Source: Frankia alni ACN14a (GTDB lineage: Bacteria; Actinomycetota; Actinomycetes; Frankiales; Frankiaceae). From it: DNA of 64,000 bases. The DNA lies in assembly GCF_000058485.1 (NCBI RefSeq), contig NC_008278.1, positions 1,420,962 through 1,484,961 on the forward strand, read 5' to 3'. Under the pieces are notes generated by a model. That model saw only the letters and a list, made by a program, of their open reading frames with translations, had not been told where the DNA came from and searched no databases. Positions 35,988 to 45,796 of this stretch are shown in pieces; position 1 is the stretch's first letter; each line of letters begins with the position of its first letter. A program made the position numbers and the translations under genes.

Positions 35988-36503
35988 ATGCCTGGTGACC
36001 TGCGGCGGAACCCGGCGACCGGTGAGCGGGCCGGCATCGGTGAGCGGGCCGCGACCGGTGAGCGGGCCGCGACCGGCGGCGCCGACGGCGGGACGATCCT
36101 CATCCTCACGCTCGGCTACCTGATGGTCGCCGCGATGCTGGTTGTCGTCGTGACCGACGTGTCCGCCGTCTACCTGGCTCGCCGGTCGGTCGCCTCGGCC
36201 GCGGACGGCGCGGCGCTCGCGGCCGCGCAGCGCATCGACGAGAACGCGATCTACACGGCGAGGGACGCCTTCCAGGAACTCCCGCTCGCGGACATCAACG
36301 CGACCGTCGCGCAGTACCAGCAGCAGTCCGACCCGAGCGGCCGCACGACCCTCACCTCCAACCTCGTCGACGCGACGACGGTGGAGGTGGAGGGTTCGCG
36401 CCTGGTCGACCTGCCGGTCGTGGGCTACCTCGGGGTCGGGCCGGTCACCGTGCGGGCCGGGGCACAGGCACAGTCGGTGGTCCGCCAGCCCGCTGCACCA
36501 TGA
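35988..36503 (+). CDS. TadG-like/helicase-associated secreted pilin-like protein
   Basis: 171 residues from ATG 35988, preceded by GGGGAG; an ATG at 35919 would add 23 residues. Basic N-terminus with ATGER-type repeats (TGERAATGERAATGG), then one membrane helix (TILILTLGYLMVAAMLVVVVTDV) and the TadG-type segment YLARRSVASAADGAALAAAQ. The outer domain lacks Cys. It resembles the Flp pilus-assembly TadG N-terminal region (a short form) and probably belongs to the Tad apparatus at 4343-9168 although it is 27 kb away. Its 3' end overlaps the convergent TPR gene by 59 bp. Confidence 0.75.
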   Translation: MPGDLRRNPATGERAGIGERAATGERAATGGADGGTILILTLGYLMVAAMLVVVVTDVSAVYLARRSVASAADGAALAAAQRIDENAIYTARDAFQELPLADINATVAQYQQQSDPSGRTTLTSNLVDATTVEVEGSRLVDLPVVGYLGVGPVTVRAGAQAQSVVRQPAAP

Positions 36504-37563
36504 CGCCGCTCGGGCCGGGGGCGCCGAAACGCGCCGCCGGCCGCTGGGGATCCCGGTCGGCCTCCCAGCTCTCGCGCAGCCAGGGCGTGGTGGCGTCGAC
36601 GAGATCGTCCAGGCCCTGCCCGGTGCGCAGGTCGGCCAGCTCGGAGACGTCACGCACGAGCCGGGCCAGCCACTGCGCCGGCCGGTCCGCCGACAGGGTC
36701 ACCGCCTGGCCGGCGTAGGCGGCGGCCTCGTCCCGGTCGGGGATCTCCCGGGCGAGCGCGGCGCGGGCCTGCGCCATCCGGACCGAGACCACCATTCCGG
36801 TCTGGCCGGAGCCGGCGATGAGCGTCTCGGCCCGCTCCAGGTGCGGCGTGGCCTCGTCCGCGGCGCCCACGGTGGTCAGCGCCTCGGCACAGGCCAACGC
36901 GAGGTCCGCCGGGGAGTACGTCTCCAGGGCGAACCCGGGGGAGCCGAAGTCGTCGTCGCCGAGGCGTTCCATCGTCTGCCAGGCACGGGCCACCGCGTCG
37001 CGTACTCCGGGGGTGTCGCCGGTGGCCGCGCAGGCGCTCGTGACGACCTTGCCGGCGATGAGCGCGCGGGTGGGGCTGAACCCGGCGATCCGCGCGGCCA
37101 CCCCGGCGATCTGCAGGGCGACCGCCGGGCTGTGCGGGCGGACCATCCGTGCGCGCAGGGCCAGCGCCCGCGCGGCGAGTGGTCCGTCGCCGGCGGCGCG
37201 GGCGAGGGCGGCGGCGCGGTCCGCCCGGGTGGCGGCGTCGGCGTGCTGGCCGCGGTCGTAGGCCACGGCCGCCGCGGCGGTCGTCACGGCGGCGTGCAGG
37301 CGCATCCAGTCCAGGGCGGCCCGCCCGCGCAGCCGGTGCTCGCGCGGCACCGTCCTGGTCGTGCGTTCGAGGGGGACGAGGGCGGCGGCGGTCGCGCCGA
37401 GATCGGTGGTCTCATAGGCGTCCACCGCAGCGTCCAGCGCGGCGGCGCAGGCGTCATGCAGTCCGGCGGCGTCCGCGGCGGCGTCGGCTCCCAGGCTCAT
37501 GGAGCCCACCGCCGCGAGGCCGGTAGCGACCAGGACGGACCGCCGGTTCGAGGCTTCGGACAC
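36445..37563 (-). CDS. TPR-like helical repeat protein
   Basis: 372 residues, almost wholly helical and Ala-rich, from a GTG. The N-terminus has a short hydrophobic stretch (RRSVLVATGLAAVGSMSLGA). The rest shows degenerate TPR pairs (HLRGRAALDWMRLHAAVTTAAAAVAYDRGQ broken by loops; ALACAEALTTVGAADEATPHLERAE). It resembles the TPR half of actinomycete XRE/BldD-neighbour regulators but no helix-turn-helix is present. Role unknown. Confidence 0.6.
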   Translation of the reverse strand: MSEASNRRSVLVATGLAAVGSMSLGADAAADAAGLHDACAAALDAAVDAYETTDLGATAAALVPLERTTRTVPREHRLRGRAALDWMRLHAAVTTAAAAVAYDRGQHADAATRADRAAALARAAGDGPLAARALALRARMVRPHSPAVALQIAGVAARIAGFSPTRALIAGKVVTSACAATGDTPGVRDAVARAWQTMERLGDDDFGSPGFALETYSPADLALACAEALTTVGAADEATPHLERAETLIAGSGQTGMVVSVRMAQARAALAREIPDRDEAAAYAGQAVTLSADRPAQWLARLVRDVSELADLRTGQGLDDLVDATTPWLRESWEADRDPQRPAARFGAPGPSGVMVQRAGGPPTVPVPRPAR

Positions 37564-38343
37564 GGTGGCACCCTTCGTGCTCGGGTGGGGGTGATCGCGC
37601 CGCCGTCTGCCTGCCGGCGAAGCGCGACGGGACGGTGAACCGCCAGGTCTAACTGCGCGCCCCGGTCGGTCTGCTGACTGAGCTGGGTTCCCATGGCGGC
37701 CTCCCTCGCTTTCCCTGTCACGCGGCCCGGCACTGACTGTTCCGCCCCCTGGCGGCCCGCATTAACCGTGTGTCCGTGTTCGTTGGTCTCCTGACCATGA
37801 CCTGGTGGCAGCCCGGCAGCCGGCGGGACCACGTTGCCCCGCGGAGCCAGATGCCCGGCGAATTCGCCGGCGAAGCGCCGCGGTCAAAGATATCGTTCGG
37901 GGGCGACGAACGCGCGGGATCGTGTGCGCTCAGCGATGTGGGACAGGTCTCTTCGTGGATTGGCGTCGATCGACGTCCGGGCGGTGGCCTGCCCGGGTAG
38001 GTGGTGCGGTTACCGTTCGGATTGTCCGCGGTGCGGGTGTCGGTTGGCCGGATATTCGCGAGCCCGCATCCCGTGTTTCAGGCTGATGTCTCCATGCCTT
38101 TGCATGTTTCATCGACGTGGCTTTTCACGACCGCAGCCCGGTGTCGGCGCGACGGCGGCGGACGGTGTCGGACGTGGCCGCCGACCGTCCTCGGCGGCCG
38201 GTTGGTTCGTAGGCGGACGACCTCCCGCCGCCCCGGTCGGCCCCGCGCCGGGGGACGGCCAGCCCGGCCGCTGTGGTCCGTCGCGCGTCGGGTCAAGATC
38301 AGTCCTGCCCGTGGTCGCGGGAGGCGCCGGTAAGGTGAACACC
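37564..38343. other. Intergenic region upstream of prfB
   Basis: 780 bp with no supported gene on either strand. A small open frame on the minus strand (37497-37694) has a GGGAGG site but overlaps the TPR gene and has no recognisable character. prfB promoter elements must lie here but are not assigned. Confidence 0.5.
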
Positions 38344-39444
38344 ATGGCCGTCGACCTGTCCGAGGAGATCAAGCAGCTCGATGCCACGCTGAGCGGCATC
38401 GAGTCCGTTCTCGACGTGGAGGGGCTGCGCCGTCGCGCCGAGGAGCTGGAGCGGCAGGCCGCGGACCCCGACCTGTGGTCTGACCAGGACCGGGCGCAGG
38501 TCGTCACCCGGCGCCTGTCGTCGACCCGCGGCGACATCTCCCGCGTGGAGGGGCTGCGCCGCCGGCTCGACGACATCGCCGCCGCCGCGGATCTCGGCGA
38601 CGACGACCTGCTTGCCGAGGCTGCGGCCGATCTGCCGGCGCTCAACGGCGACATCTCCGCGCTGGAGGTGCGCACGCTGCTGTCCGGCGAGTTCGACGAG
38701 CGGGACGCGATCGTGCAGCTCTCCGCGGGTGCCGGCGGCGTCGACGCCGCCGACTGGACGGCGATGCTGCTGCGGATGTACCTGCGCTGGGCCGAGCGCC
38801 ACGGCTACCCCACCGAGGTCTTCGACACCTCCGAGGCCGAGGAGGCGGGCCTGAAATCCGCCACCTTCCAGGTCAAGGCCCCCTATGCCTACGGGACGCT
38901 GCGCAGCGAGCACGGAGTGCACCGGCTCGTGCGCATCTCGCCGTTCGACAACCAGAACCGGCGGCAGACCTCCTTCGCCGGTGTCGAGGTGACCCCGGTC
39001 GTCGAGCTGTCCGACCACGTCGACATCGACGACAAGGACCTGCGGATCGACATCTTCCGGTCCTCCGGCCCGGGCGGCCAGGGGGTCAACACGACCGACT
39101 CGGCGGTCCGTATCACCCACCTGCCCACCAACATCGTGGTCACCTGCCAGAACGAGCGCAGCCAGCTCCAGAACAAGGCCGCCGCGATGATCGTGTTGCA
39201 GGCGAAGCTCCTGGAGCGGCGTCGCGCCGAGGAGGCCGCGGCCAAGCAGCGCATCACCGGCGGCCCTCAGGACGTCTCCTTCGGATCGCAGATCCGCAAC
39301 TACGTCCTGCACCCCTACCAGCTCGTGAAGGACCTGCGTACCGACACCGAGACCTCGAACACCGGCGGTGTGCTCGACGGCGAGCTCGACAATTTCATCG
39401 ATGCCGAGATTCGGTGGCGGCGGGCCGTCGAGAACCAGGCGTGA
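38344..39444 (+). CDS. prfB: Peptide chain release factor 2
   Basis: 366 residues from ATG 38344. RF2 recognises UGA and UAA and triggers peptide release on the ribosome. Motifs: the SPF anticodon-mimic tripeptide in [12 protein letters not shown], the catalytic GGQ in [20 protein letters not shown], and the C-terminal helix with [21 protein letters not shown]. The N-terminal coiled region ([18 protein letters not shown]) is normal. Unlike many bacteria it is encoded in one frame: the programmed +1 frameshift site near codon 25 is absent, as expected in actinobacteria. Confidence 0.97.
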   Translation: MAVDLSEEIKQLDATLSGIESVLDVEGLRRRAEELERQAADPDLWSDQDRAQVVTRRLSSTRGDISRVEGLRRRLDDIAAAADLGDDDLLAEAAADLPALNGDISALEVRTLLSGEFDERDAIVQLSAGAGGVDAADWTAMLLRMYLRWAERHGYPTEVFDTSEAEEAGLKSATFQVKAPYAYGTLRSEHGVHRLVRISPFDNQNRRQTSFAGVEVTPVVELSDHVDIDDKDLRIDIFRSSGPGGQGVNTTDSAVRITHLPTNIVVTCQNERSQLQNKAAAMIVLQAKLLERRRAEEAAAKQRITGGPQDVSFGSQIRNYVLHPYQLVKDLRTDTETSNTGGVLDGELDNFIDAEIRWRRAVENQA

Positions 39445-40013
39445 GGGCGCCAGCCCCGTCGCCCGGTGCTGTTCGGCGTCGGTTCTCCGCGCCTGCGCGG
39501 ATCGATCGATCGAAAGACCTGTTCTCCGCCGTGGCCGGCGGCCTTCACGTTTGTCGTTCATGCCTTCCGCGGGGCTACCCATCCGTGTTCCCCCGATTTA
39601 CCGGACGATTTTGAATTCGACCGTATCCGCGGTGAACGCCCGGTGAAATGGCAGTGATCCGGCCGGCGGCCTGATCCGGACCGTCCGGCGAGTGGGTCGG
39701 GACCGTGTAGACCACCCCTGGGTGACGTCTCCGGCGGATCTCCCGATGCCATTGGCACGCCCGGTATGCGCGTGTAGAGTCCCGGGTAGTTCGCGGACCG
39801 TTCGATGTTTTAGTTTCGGCCTCCTGAGCTGGTTCGCGCACTACTTCACTCGATGGGATGTTCGCCCGTGTCACCTGTTCGTCCACGATTGCGCACCGTC
39901 GTCGCGGAGGGAGTACGGCCTGTGTCCCTGCAGATGAATGCACACAGGTATATGCACGGAAATTTCCGGCTCGATCCGGGCATGACGGCGATCGTCGCGG
40001 GTACGGGAACGAG
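39445..40013. other. Intergenic region between prfB and the deacetylase gene
   Basis: 569 bp with no supported gene. Upstream of 40014 the sequence becomes relatively AT-richer (39780-39980), consistent with a promoter for the deacetylase gene, but no box is certain. Confidence 0.45.
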
Positions 40014-40850
40014 GTGACCACCCTGGCGACCGCGCTGCCCGGTGCCGCCTCCGGCGTGCTGGACGAAGCGCCTCCGATGCCCCTGCCCGTCCTGATGTAC
40101 CACAGCGTGGGTGACTCCGTGAGTGCCGACTTCCGGCGCTGGGAGGTCCCGCCGGGCCTGTTCGCCGAGCAGCTCGGCGCGCTCGCGGCCAGCGGTTACC
40201 ACCTCACCGGGCTCACCGACGCGCTCGCGCATCCGCACCGCCGGCAGGTGGCCATCACCTTCGACGACGGCTTCGAGGACTTCGTGACGACGGCCCTGCC
40301 GGCCCTGCAGACGGCCGACGCCGGGGCCACCCTCTACATCCCGACCGCCTACGCCGGCCGGCGCGCCACCTGGTTGGACGACTACACCGAACGAAATCTC
40401 CCCCTGCTGGGCTGGTCCGACCTGGCCGACCTCGCGGGGGAGGGCATCGAACTGGGCTCGCACGGTCATCGCCATCTCGAACTGGACGTGGTGCCCACGG
40501 CGCTGGCCCGCTATGACGTGACCGCCAGCCGGCGCATGATCGAGGAGAAGACCGGGCGCAGCCCGGACAGCTTTTCCTACCCCTTCGGATACCACTGCGC
40601 GTCGGTTCGGCACGTGGTCGCGGCGGCGGGATTCGATTCGGCCTGCGAGGTCGGTTACCGGCTGCATCAGCCGACCCAGTCCCGTTTCGGCATCAGCCGG
40701 CTGGTGGTGGACCGGGCGGCCGGGGCGGCCGACATCCTGCGCCTGGTTTCCCTCGGGCACCGCGATGCGCTCACGAGTGCCCGGCGCGGGTTGCGGTCCG
40801 GCTGGCGGGCATATCGCGCGGCGCGCTGGCGGCTCGGCCGGGACGGCTGA
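40014..40850 (+). CDS. Polysaccharide deacetylase (NodB/CE4-like)
   Basis: 278 residues from GTG 40014 (an ATG at 40077 is also possible). CE4/NodB homology domain: motif 1 TFDDGFEDF (catalytic base and metal Asp), motif 2 SHGHRHLEL (metal His pair), motif 3 SYPFGYHCASVRH. CE4 enzymes remove acetyl groups from cell-wall N-acetylglucosamine or polysaccharides using a divalent metal. No signal peptide is evident; the C-terminus is basic (RRGLRSGWRAYRAARWRLGRD). The substrate cannot be stated. It sits between prfB and the nitrite cluster. Confidence 0.85.
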   Translation: MTTLATALPGAASGVLDEAPPMPLPVLMYHSVGDSVSADFRRWEVPPGLFAEQLGALAASGYHLTGLTDALAHPHRRQVAITFDDGFEDFVTTALPALQTADAGATLYIPTAYAGRRATWLDDYTERNLPLLGWSDLADLAGEGIELGSHGHRHLELDVVPTALARYDVTASRRMIEEKTGRSPDSFSYPFGYHCASVRHVVAAAGFDSACEVGYRLHQPTQSRFGISRLVVDRAAGAADILRLVSLGHRDALTSARRGLRSGWRAYRAARWRLGRDG

Positions 40851-40920
40851 CCGCGGGTCCGCAACGGCGCGGCGAAAACGCGCCCGTGCGCAGGCGCGCG
40901 CCACCATTCCCGGATGACGT

Positions 40921-40941
40921 CGTCGGACGAGGTGTCCGACG
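40921..40941. terminator. Perfect 8-bp hairpin between convergent genes
   Basis: CGTCGGAC-GAGGT-GTCCGACG. Located between the deacetylase (plus) and the hemD fusion (minus), it may act as a bidirectional terminator; a second, looser inverted repeat around 40973-41010 follows. No T tract. Confidence 0.45.
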
Positions 40942-41053
40942 CTGTCGTGCGCTGTTGTCCCTTGTTGTCGGATGGCGTCGTCCGGCGGGGGCGTCCGATG
41001 ACGTCGGGGCGACGGTGGTCAGGCAGAGGAATCGGAGAAGGTCGCGCTCCGGC

Positions 41054-42241
41054 TCAGGCGATCGCCAGCCGGTAGCCCCGCTTGATGACGGTCTCCACTG
41101 CGCGGCCGGCCGGGCCGAGCGCTGTGCGCAGGCGGGCGACGGTCATCTCCACCGCGTGCTCGTCCGTCAGCCCCGCGGTGCCCGTGCGGCGCAGCAGCTC
41201 CGCGCGGGACAGCACCCGGCCGGGACGCTCGGCGAGTGCGTCGAGCACCGCCGCCGTCTTCGGCGCCAGCATCACCGGCTCCCCGTTGACGATCACCGCC
41301 GCGCCCTGCACCCGCAGTACGTGCCCGGCGGCCTCGACGGTGCGCACCCGCCGGCGCGGCAGCTCGTCGGACAGCGTGCGCACCAGCGCCCCCAGACGGT
41401 AACGCTCCGGCGTCACGACGGGGATCCCCGCGCGGACGAGGGGCGCGGCGCACACCGGTCCCACGCAGGCGGCCAGCACGTCGGCGCGCAGCGCGGCCAG
41501 CGTCTCGTCGAGACGGCCGGCCTCCCGCGCGGTCCCCAGCAGGCTCAGCACGGCCGGCGCGCTGGTGAAGGTCACCGCGGACACCCCGCCGGTGACGATC
41601 AGCTCCACCATCCGCCCGACCGGGCGCAGGTCCTCGGGCGGCTCCCACCGGTACACCGGGATCTCGACCACCTCCGCCCCGGCGGCGCGCAACCCCTCGA
41701 CCATGTCCGGCAGCGGTTCGCCGTGCAGCTGCACGGCGATGCGCAGGCCGGCGAGGTCGGTGCCGAGGAGATGGGCCATGAGCTCCGCGCCCGACTCCGA
41801 GTGGGGCGACCAGCACTCGGTCAGCCCCGCCGCCCGGACCGCGCCGGTCACCTTCGGCCCGCGGGTGAACAGCCGGGCCTGCGCCAGGCGGTCGCGCAGA
41901 CCGTCGCCGAGACCCCAGCCCTCGGCGGCTTCCAGCCAGCCACGGAAGCCGATCGCGGTCGTGGCGATCACGACGTCGAGGCGCTCGGTGAGGCAGGCCC
42001 GGGTGGCGGCGAGCAGCTTCCCGTCGTCGGCAAGCGGGACGATGCGCAGCGCCGGTGCCTGCACCACCCGGGCGCCTCGCCGTTCGAGCAGGCTGGCGAG
42101 CTCCTCGCGGCGCCGGGCCGCAGTGATCCCGACGGTGAACCCGAGCAGCGGAGGCAGCTCCGTCACCGGCATCCGTTCCGTCACCGACGCACCGTCGGCG
42201 ATCTCGCCGGATTCGGGCCGCGCGGAACTGGGGGTTGGCAA
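41054..42241 (-). CDS. hemD: Uroporphyrinogen-III synthase fused to an OmpR-type DNA-binding domain
   Basis: 395 residues from a TTG supported by AGGAGG 8 nt upstream. Residues ~30-285 are a HemD-type domain (GFTVGITAARRREELASLLERRGA; VIATTAIGFRGWLEAAE; TFTSAPAVLSLL). It closes hydroxymethylbilane to uroporphyrinogen III, the precursor of siroheme. Residues ~300-395 are a winged helix as in OmpR regulators (LAPKTAAVLDALAERPG, LSRAELLRRTG, EHAVEMTVARLRTALG, IKRGYRLAIA) without a receiver domain. It is divergent from nirB, which needs siroheme, so the fusion plausibly both supplies siroheme and regulates the nir operon; that second role is inference from the context known for actinobacterial homologues. 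Confidence 0.85.
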   Translation of the reverse strand: MPTPSSARPESGEIADGASVTERMPVTELPPLLGFTVGITAARRREELASLLERRGARVVQAPALRIVPLADDGKLLAATRACLTERLDVVIATTAIGFRGWLEAAEGWGLGDGLRDRLAQARLFTRGPKVTGAVRAAGLTECWSPHSESGAELMAHLLGTDLAGLRIAVQLHGEPLPDMVEGLRAAGAEVVEIPVYRWEPPEDLRPVGRMVELIVTGGVSAVTFTSAPAVLSLLGTAREAGRLDETLAALRADVLAACVGPVCAAPLVRAGIPVVTPERYRLGALVRTLSDELPRRRVRTVEAAGHVLRVQGAAVIVNGEPVMLAPKTAAVLDALAERPGRVLSRAELLRRTGTAGLTDEHAVEMTVARLRTALGPAGRAVETVIKRGYRLAIA

Positions 42242-42539
42242 GATGACGACCTCCTGGCCTGTGGACCCACGCCGATCTCAGGTCCCTGGAAGGATCAGGC
42301 ACCCCGATGTCCGGGCGCTTACCGGTTGGCAACGGCGCGGTTAACCGGCGTCGTTTCGGTCCTGTGAGGCCTGTCCGGTCCGGGCCGACGGAGTCTCACA
42401 TCGGGCCGCGGCCGAGGGTGCGTGCCTTGTTTCCGCGACGACGTCGACCTGAGTCGGCGGCGACATCCACCGCTCGTACGGTCAGCCACCGTAGCGGGTT
42501 CCCTCCGACGGTGGCGGATCCCTGGATCGGATATGGGAC
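42242..42539. promoter_or_regulatory. Divergent hemD-nirB promoter region
   Basis: 298 bp between divergent genes. An inverted repeat CCGGTT (42322-42327)/AACCGG (42343-42348) could bind a regulator, possibly the HemD-HTH product or a nitrogen regulator such as GlnR; I could not find a convincing GlnR box. Confidence 0.35.
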
Positions 42540-45215
42540 ATGGGTGGTGCGCGGATGTCTGCTCGGTCGCTGGTGGTCGTCGGTCACGGCATGGTCGGCC
42601 ACCGGCTGTGCGAGGCGCTGCGGGAACGGGACGCCGGGCAGGTCTGGGACGTCACCGTCCTGGCCGAGGAGCCACGGCCGGCCTACGACCGGGTCGGCCT
42701 GTCGGCGTACTTCACCGGGTCGACGGCGGACGACCTGAGCCTGGTCGCGGCCGGTTTCCTCGACCATCCCCGGCTGCGGGTCCGGCTCGGTGAACCCGTC
42801 GTCGCCGTCGACCGGGCCACCCGCACGGTGCGCACCGCCCCCGGGCACAGCTACCGGTACGACGCCCTGGTGCTCGCCACCGGCTCCTCGCCGTTCGTGC
42901 CGCCGGTCCCCGGGCGCGAGGCCGCCGGCTGCCACGTGTACCGCACCATCGAGGACCTGGACGCGATCAGCGCGTCGGCGCGGTCGAGCCGCACCGGCAC
43001 CGGCGTCGTCATCGGCGGCGGCCTGCTCGGCCTGGAGGCGGCGAACGCCCTGCGCAGCCTGGGCCTGACCACCCACGTCGTCGAGTTCGCCCCCCGGCTG
43101 ATGCCCGCGCAGGTCGACGATGCCGGCGGCCAGACGCTGCGCGCCCACATCACCGGGCTCGGGATCGGCGTGCACACCGACACCGCCACCGAGCGGATCG
43201 AGGCCGACGCCGACGGCCGGGTCGCCCGGCTCGTCTTCGGTCGCCACCCCGAGGGCCTGGCCGGCCTTGACGCCGACGTCGTCGTGTTCTCCGCGGGTAT
43301 CCGCCCCCGCGACGAGCTGGCCCGCGCGTGCGGCCTGCCCGTCGGCGAGCGGGGCGGCGTCGTCGTCGACGAGGGCTGCCGCACCGGCGACGAGCACGTC
43401 TACGCGATCGGCGAGTGTGCGGCGGCCGGCGGGCGGGTCTACGGGCTGGTCGCCCCCGGCTACGCGATGGCCGAGGTCGTCGCCGACCGGCTCCTCGGCG
43501 GCGCGGCGACCTTCACCGGCGCGGACCTGTCCACCAAGCTCAAGCTGCTCGGCGTGGACGTGGCGAGCTTCGGCGACGCCTTCGCCGCGACGCCCGGTGC
43601 GCTGCCGATCACCTTCGCGGACCCGGTCACCGGGGTCTACAAGAAGCTGGTGCTCTCCGACGATGCGGCCAGCGTGCTCGGCGGCATCCTCGTCGGCGAC
43701 GCCGGCGAGTACGGCACCCTGCGGGCGCTGGTCGGCGCCGCCGGTGCGGTCCCGGACGACCCGGCGCGGCTGATCCTGCCGGCCGGCGACGGCGACGGTG
43801 CCGGCGTGGCGCTGCCCGCCGAGGCGCAGATCTGCTCCTGCAACAACGTCACCCACGGCCAGATCTGCGCGGCGATCGGCGACCACGGGCTGACCGACGT
43901 CGCCGGCCTCAAGGGCTGCACGAACGCGGGCACGAGCTGCGGAAGCTGCGTGCCGATGCTGAAGACGATCCTCGGCCAGCAGCTCGCCGCCGCCGGCATC
44001 GCGGTCTCCACGGCCCTGTGCGAGCACTTCGACCACAGCCGGGCCGAGCTGTTCGAGCTCGTCCGCGTCCGCGGGATCACGACGTTCTCCCAGCTCATCG
44101 GCGAGCACGGGCGGGGCCGGGGCTGCGAGGTCTGCCGGCCGGTGGTCGCGTCGATCCTCGCCTCGATCCACAACGGCTACATCCTCGACGGCGAGCGGGC
44201 CGCGCTGCAGGACACCAACGACCACCTGCTGGCGAACATGCAGAAGGACGGGACGTATTCGGTCATCCCCCGGCTGCCGGGCGGCGAGGTCACCCCCGAG
44301 GCGCTCATCCTCATCGGCGAGGTGGCCCGCGACTTCCACCTCTACACCAAGATCACTGGTGGTCAGCGCATCGACCTGCTCGGCGCCCGTGCCGAGGACC
44401 TGCCGAAGATCTGGAAGCGGCTCACCGATGCCGGGCTGGAGTCCGGGCACGCCTACGGCAAGTCGCTGCGCACGGTGAAGTCCTGCGTGGGGGAGACCTG
44501 GTGCCGCTACGGCGTGCAGGACTCCACCACCCTCGCCATCGACCTGGAGCTGCGCTACCGCGGGCTGCGCTCCCCCCACAAGATCAAGATGGCGGTTTCC
44601 GGCTGTGCCCGCGAATGCGCCGAGGCGCGTTCCAAGGACGTCGGCGTGATCGCCACGGAGCTCGGCTGGAACCTCTACCTGGGCGGCAACGGCGGTCACC
44701 GGCCGCGGCACGCGGAGCTGTTCGCCGCCGACCTCGACACCGAGACCCTCGTGCGCTACATCGACCGGTTCCTCATGTTCTATGTGCGCACCGCCGACCG
44801 CCTGCAGCGCACCGCGCCGTGGGTGGAGGGCCTCGACGGCGGCCTGGCGCACGTCCGCGAGGTGATCGTCGAGGACTCGCTGGGCATCTGCGCCGAGCTG
44901 GACGCGGCCATGGAGCACCACGTCGACACCTACCAGGACGAATGGAAGGCGACGCTGGCCGATCCGGTGGCGCTGCGCCGGTTCACCTCGTTCGTCAACG
45001 CCCCCGACACGCCCGACCCGGACATCCTCCACGTGCTCGACCGTGGCCAGCCCCGGCCGGCCCGCGACGCCGAGCGGGTGGCGCTGATCGCCGGGACGAC
45101 CCTGCCGGTCGTGCGCCAGCCCGGCCCGCCCGAGTCCGCCGCCGCCCCCGCCCCCGCCGCGACGCCGGCACTCGCTCTGCCGGACCCCGCCGAGACCACC
45201 TGGAGGTCAGCGTGA
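42540..45215 (+). CDS. nirB: Assimilatory NADH-nitrite reductase large subunit
   Basis: 891 residues from ATG 42540 (an ATG at 42555 is equally possible). It reduces nitrite to ammonium with NAD(P)H in the cytoplasm. Domains: FAD/NAD binding (VVVGHGMVGHRLCEAL at N-terminus, GVVIGGGLLGLEAANAL), BFD-like [2Fe-2S] domain (ICSCNNVTHGQICAAI, GCTNAGTSCGSCVPML, ~430-480), second BFD-like region (GRGCEVCRPVVASIL), nitrite/sulfite reductase ferredoxin-like half (GGQRIDLLGARAEDL) and the siroheme/[4Fe-4S] motif CVGETWC ... CAREC at ~648 and ~688. All cluster ligands are present. The 3' end overlaps nirD by 4 nt. Confidence 0.96.
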   Translation: MGGARMSARSLVVVGHGMVGHRLCEALRERDAGQVWDVTVLAEEPRPAYDRVGLSAYFTGSTADDLSLVAAGFLDHPRLRVRLGEPVVAVDRATRTVRTAPGHSYRYDALVLATGSSPFVPPVPGREAAGCHVYRTIEDLDAISASARSSRTGTGVVIGGGLLGLEAANALRSLGLTTHVVEFAPRLMPAQVDDAGGQTLRAHITGLGIGVHTDTATERIEADADGRVARLVFGRHPEGLAGLDADVVVFSAGIRPRDELARACGLPVGERGGVVVDEGCRTGDEHVYAIGECAAAGGRVYGLVAPGYAMAEVVADRLLGGAATFTGADLSTKLKLLGVDVASFGDAFAATPGALPITFADPVTGVYKKLVLSDDAASVLGGILVGDAGEYGTLRALVGAAGAVPDDPARLILPAGDGDGAGVALPAEAQICSCNNVTHGQICAAIGDHGLTDVAGLKGCTNAGTSCGSCVPMLKTILGQQLAAAGIAVSTALCEHFDHSRAELFELVRVRGITTFSQLIGEHGRGRGCEVCRPVVASILASIHNGYILDGERAALQDTNDHLLANMQKDGTYSVIPRLPGGEVTPEALILIGEVARDFHLYTKITGGQRIDLLGARAEDLPKIWKRLTDAGLESGHAYGKSLRTVKSCVGETWCRYGVQDSTTLAIDLELRYRGLRSPHKIKMAVSGCARECAEARSKDVGVIATELGWNLYLGGNGGHRPRHAELFAADLDTETLVRYIDRFLMFYVRTADRLQRTAPWVEGLDGGLAHVREVIVEDSLGICAELDAAMEHHVDTYQDEWKATLADPVALRRFTSFVNAPDTPDPDILHVLDRGQPRPARDAERVALIAGTTLPVVRQPGPPESAAAPAPAATPALALPDPAETTWRSA

Positions 45216-45553
45216 ACTGGACCGATGTCTGTGCCCTGGAGGATCTCACCCCGGACCGGGGGGCCGGCGCGCTCGTCGACGGCGCGCAGGTCGCCGTGTT
45301 CCGGCTCAGCGACGGGCCGGTCGTCGCGGTCGGGAACACCGACCCGATCTCCCGGGCCAACGTGCTCTGCCGCGGTCTCGTCGGATCCCGTGGCGAGCGC
45401 GCCGTCGTCTTCTCCCCGCTGCACAAGCAGGCGTTCGACCTGGTCACCGGTGTCTGCCTGGACGCCGAGGGCGTGTGCATCCCGGTCCACCCGGTCGAGG
45501 TGCGGGCCGGTCGCGTCCTTGTCGGCCCGGCGGCGGACCGGCGCGATGGCTGA
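45212..45553 (+). CDS. nirD: Nitrite reductase small subunit
   Basis: 113 residues from GTG 45212, overlapping the nirB stop and preceded by TGGAGG. Rieske-like fold typical of NirD (VCALEDLTPDRGAGALVDG, VFRLSDGPVVAVGNTDPISRA, FSPLHKQAFDLVTGVCLD) but, as in NirD, without the Cys-His ligands for a Rieske cluster. It forms the NirBD complex with the large subunit. Confidence 0.93.
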   Translation: MNWTDVCALEDLTPDRGAGALVDGAQVAVFRLSDGPVVAVGNTDPISRANVLCRGLVGSRGERAVVFSPLHKQAFDLVTGVCLDAEGVCIPVHPVEVRAGRVLVGPAADRRDG

Positions 45554-45554
45554 G

Positions 45555-45660
45555 CCTGCCCGGTCTGGGCCTGCCCGGTCTGGGCCTGCCGACCTGGGCC
45601 TGCCGGTCTGAGCACGTCCGGTCTGGCCGCATCCGGTCTGGTCGCGTCCGTCCGGCCTGG
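45555..45660. repeat. Degenerate 15-bp repeats after nirD
   Basis: Units of CCTGCCCGGTCTGGG (two near-identical copies at 45557-45586, then diverged copies with the core CCGGTCTG to ~45655) occupy the spacer between nirD and cobA. Non-coding. Confidence 0.6.
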
Positions 45661-45796
45661 GCAGGTCCAGACGGACCGCGCGATCCGCCCCGAACGGGCT
45701 GGTCAGGCCGCACACTGGGAGAGTCGTCGCGCCCGGGGCTCGCGCGCCGGCAGCCGAGACGGGCCCGGCAGGGCGACAGCGACGGAGGTGATCGGC

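Noticed and set aside
37497-37694. Minus-strand small frame with a GGGAGG site
   Set aside because: Overlaps the 5' end of the TPR-like gene and its sequence is Pro/Arg-rich without features; insufficient support.
38299-39582. Minus-strand open frame of ~427 codons
   Set aside because: Antisense to prfB, with no recognisable domain.
42396-45032. Minus-strand open frame of ~878 codons
   Set aside because: Antisense to nirB, which has all its catalytic motifs; long antisense frames are usual at this GC content.
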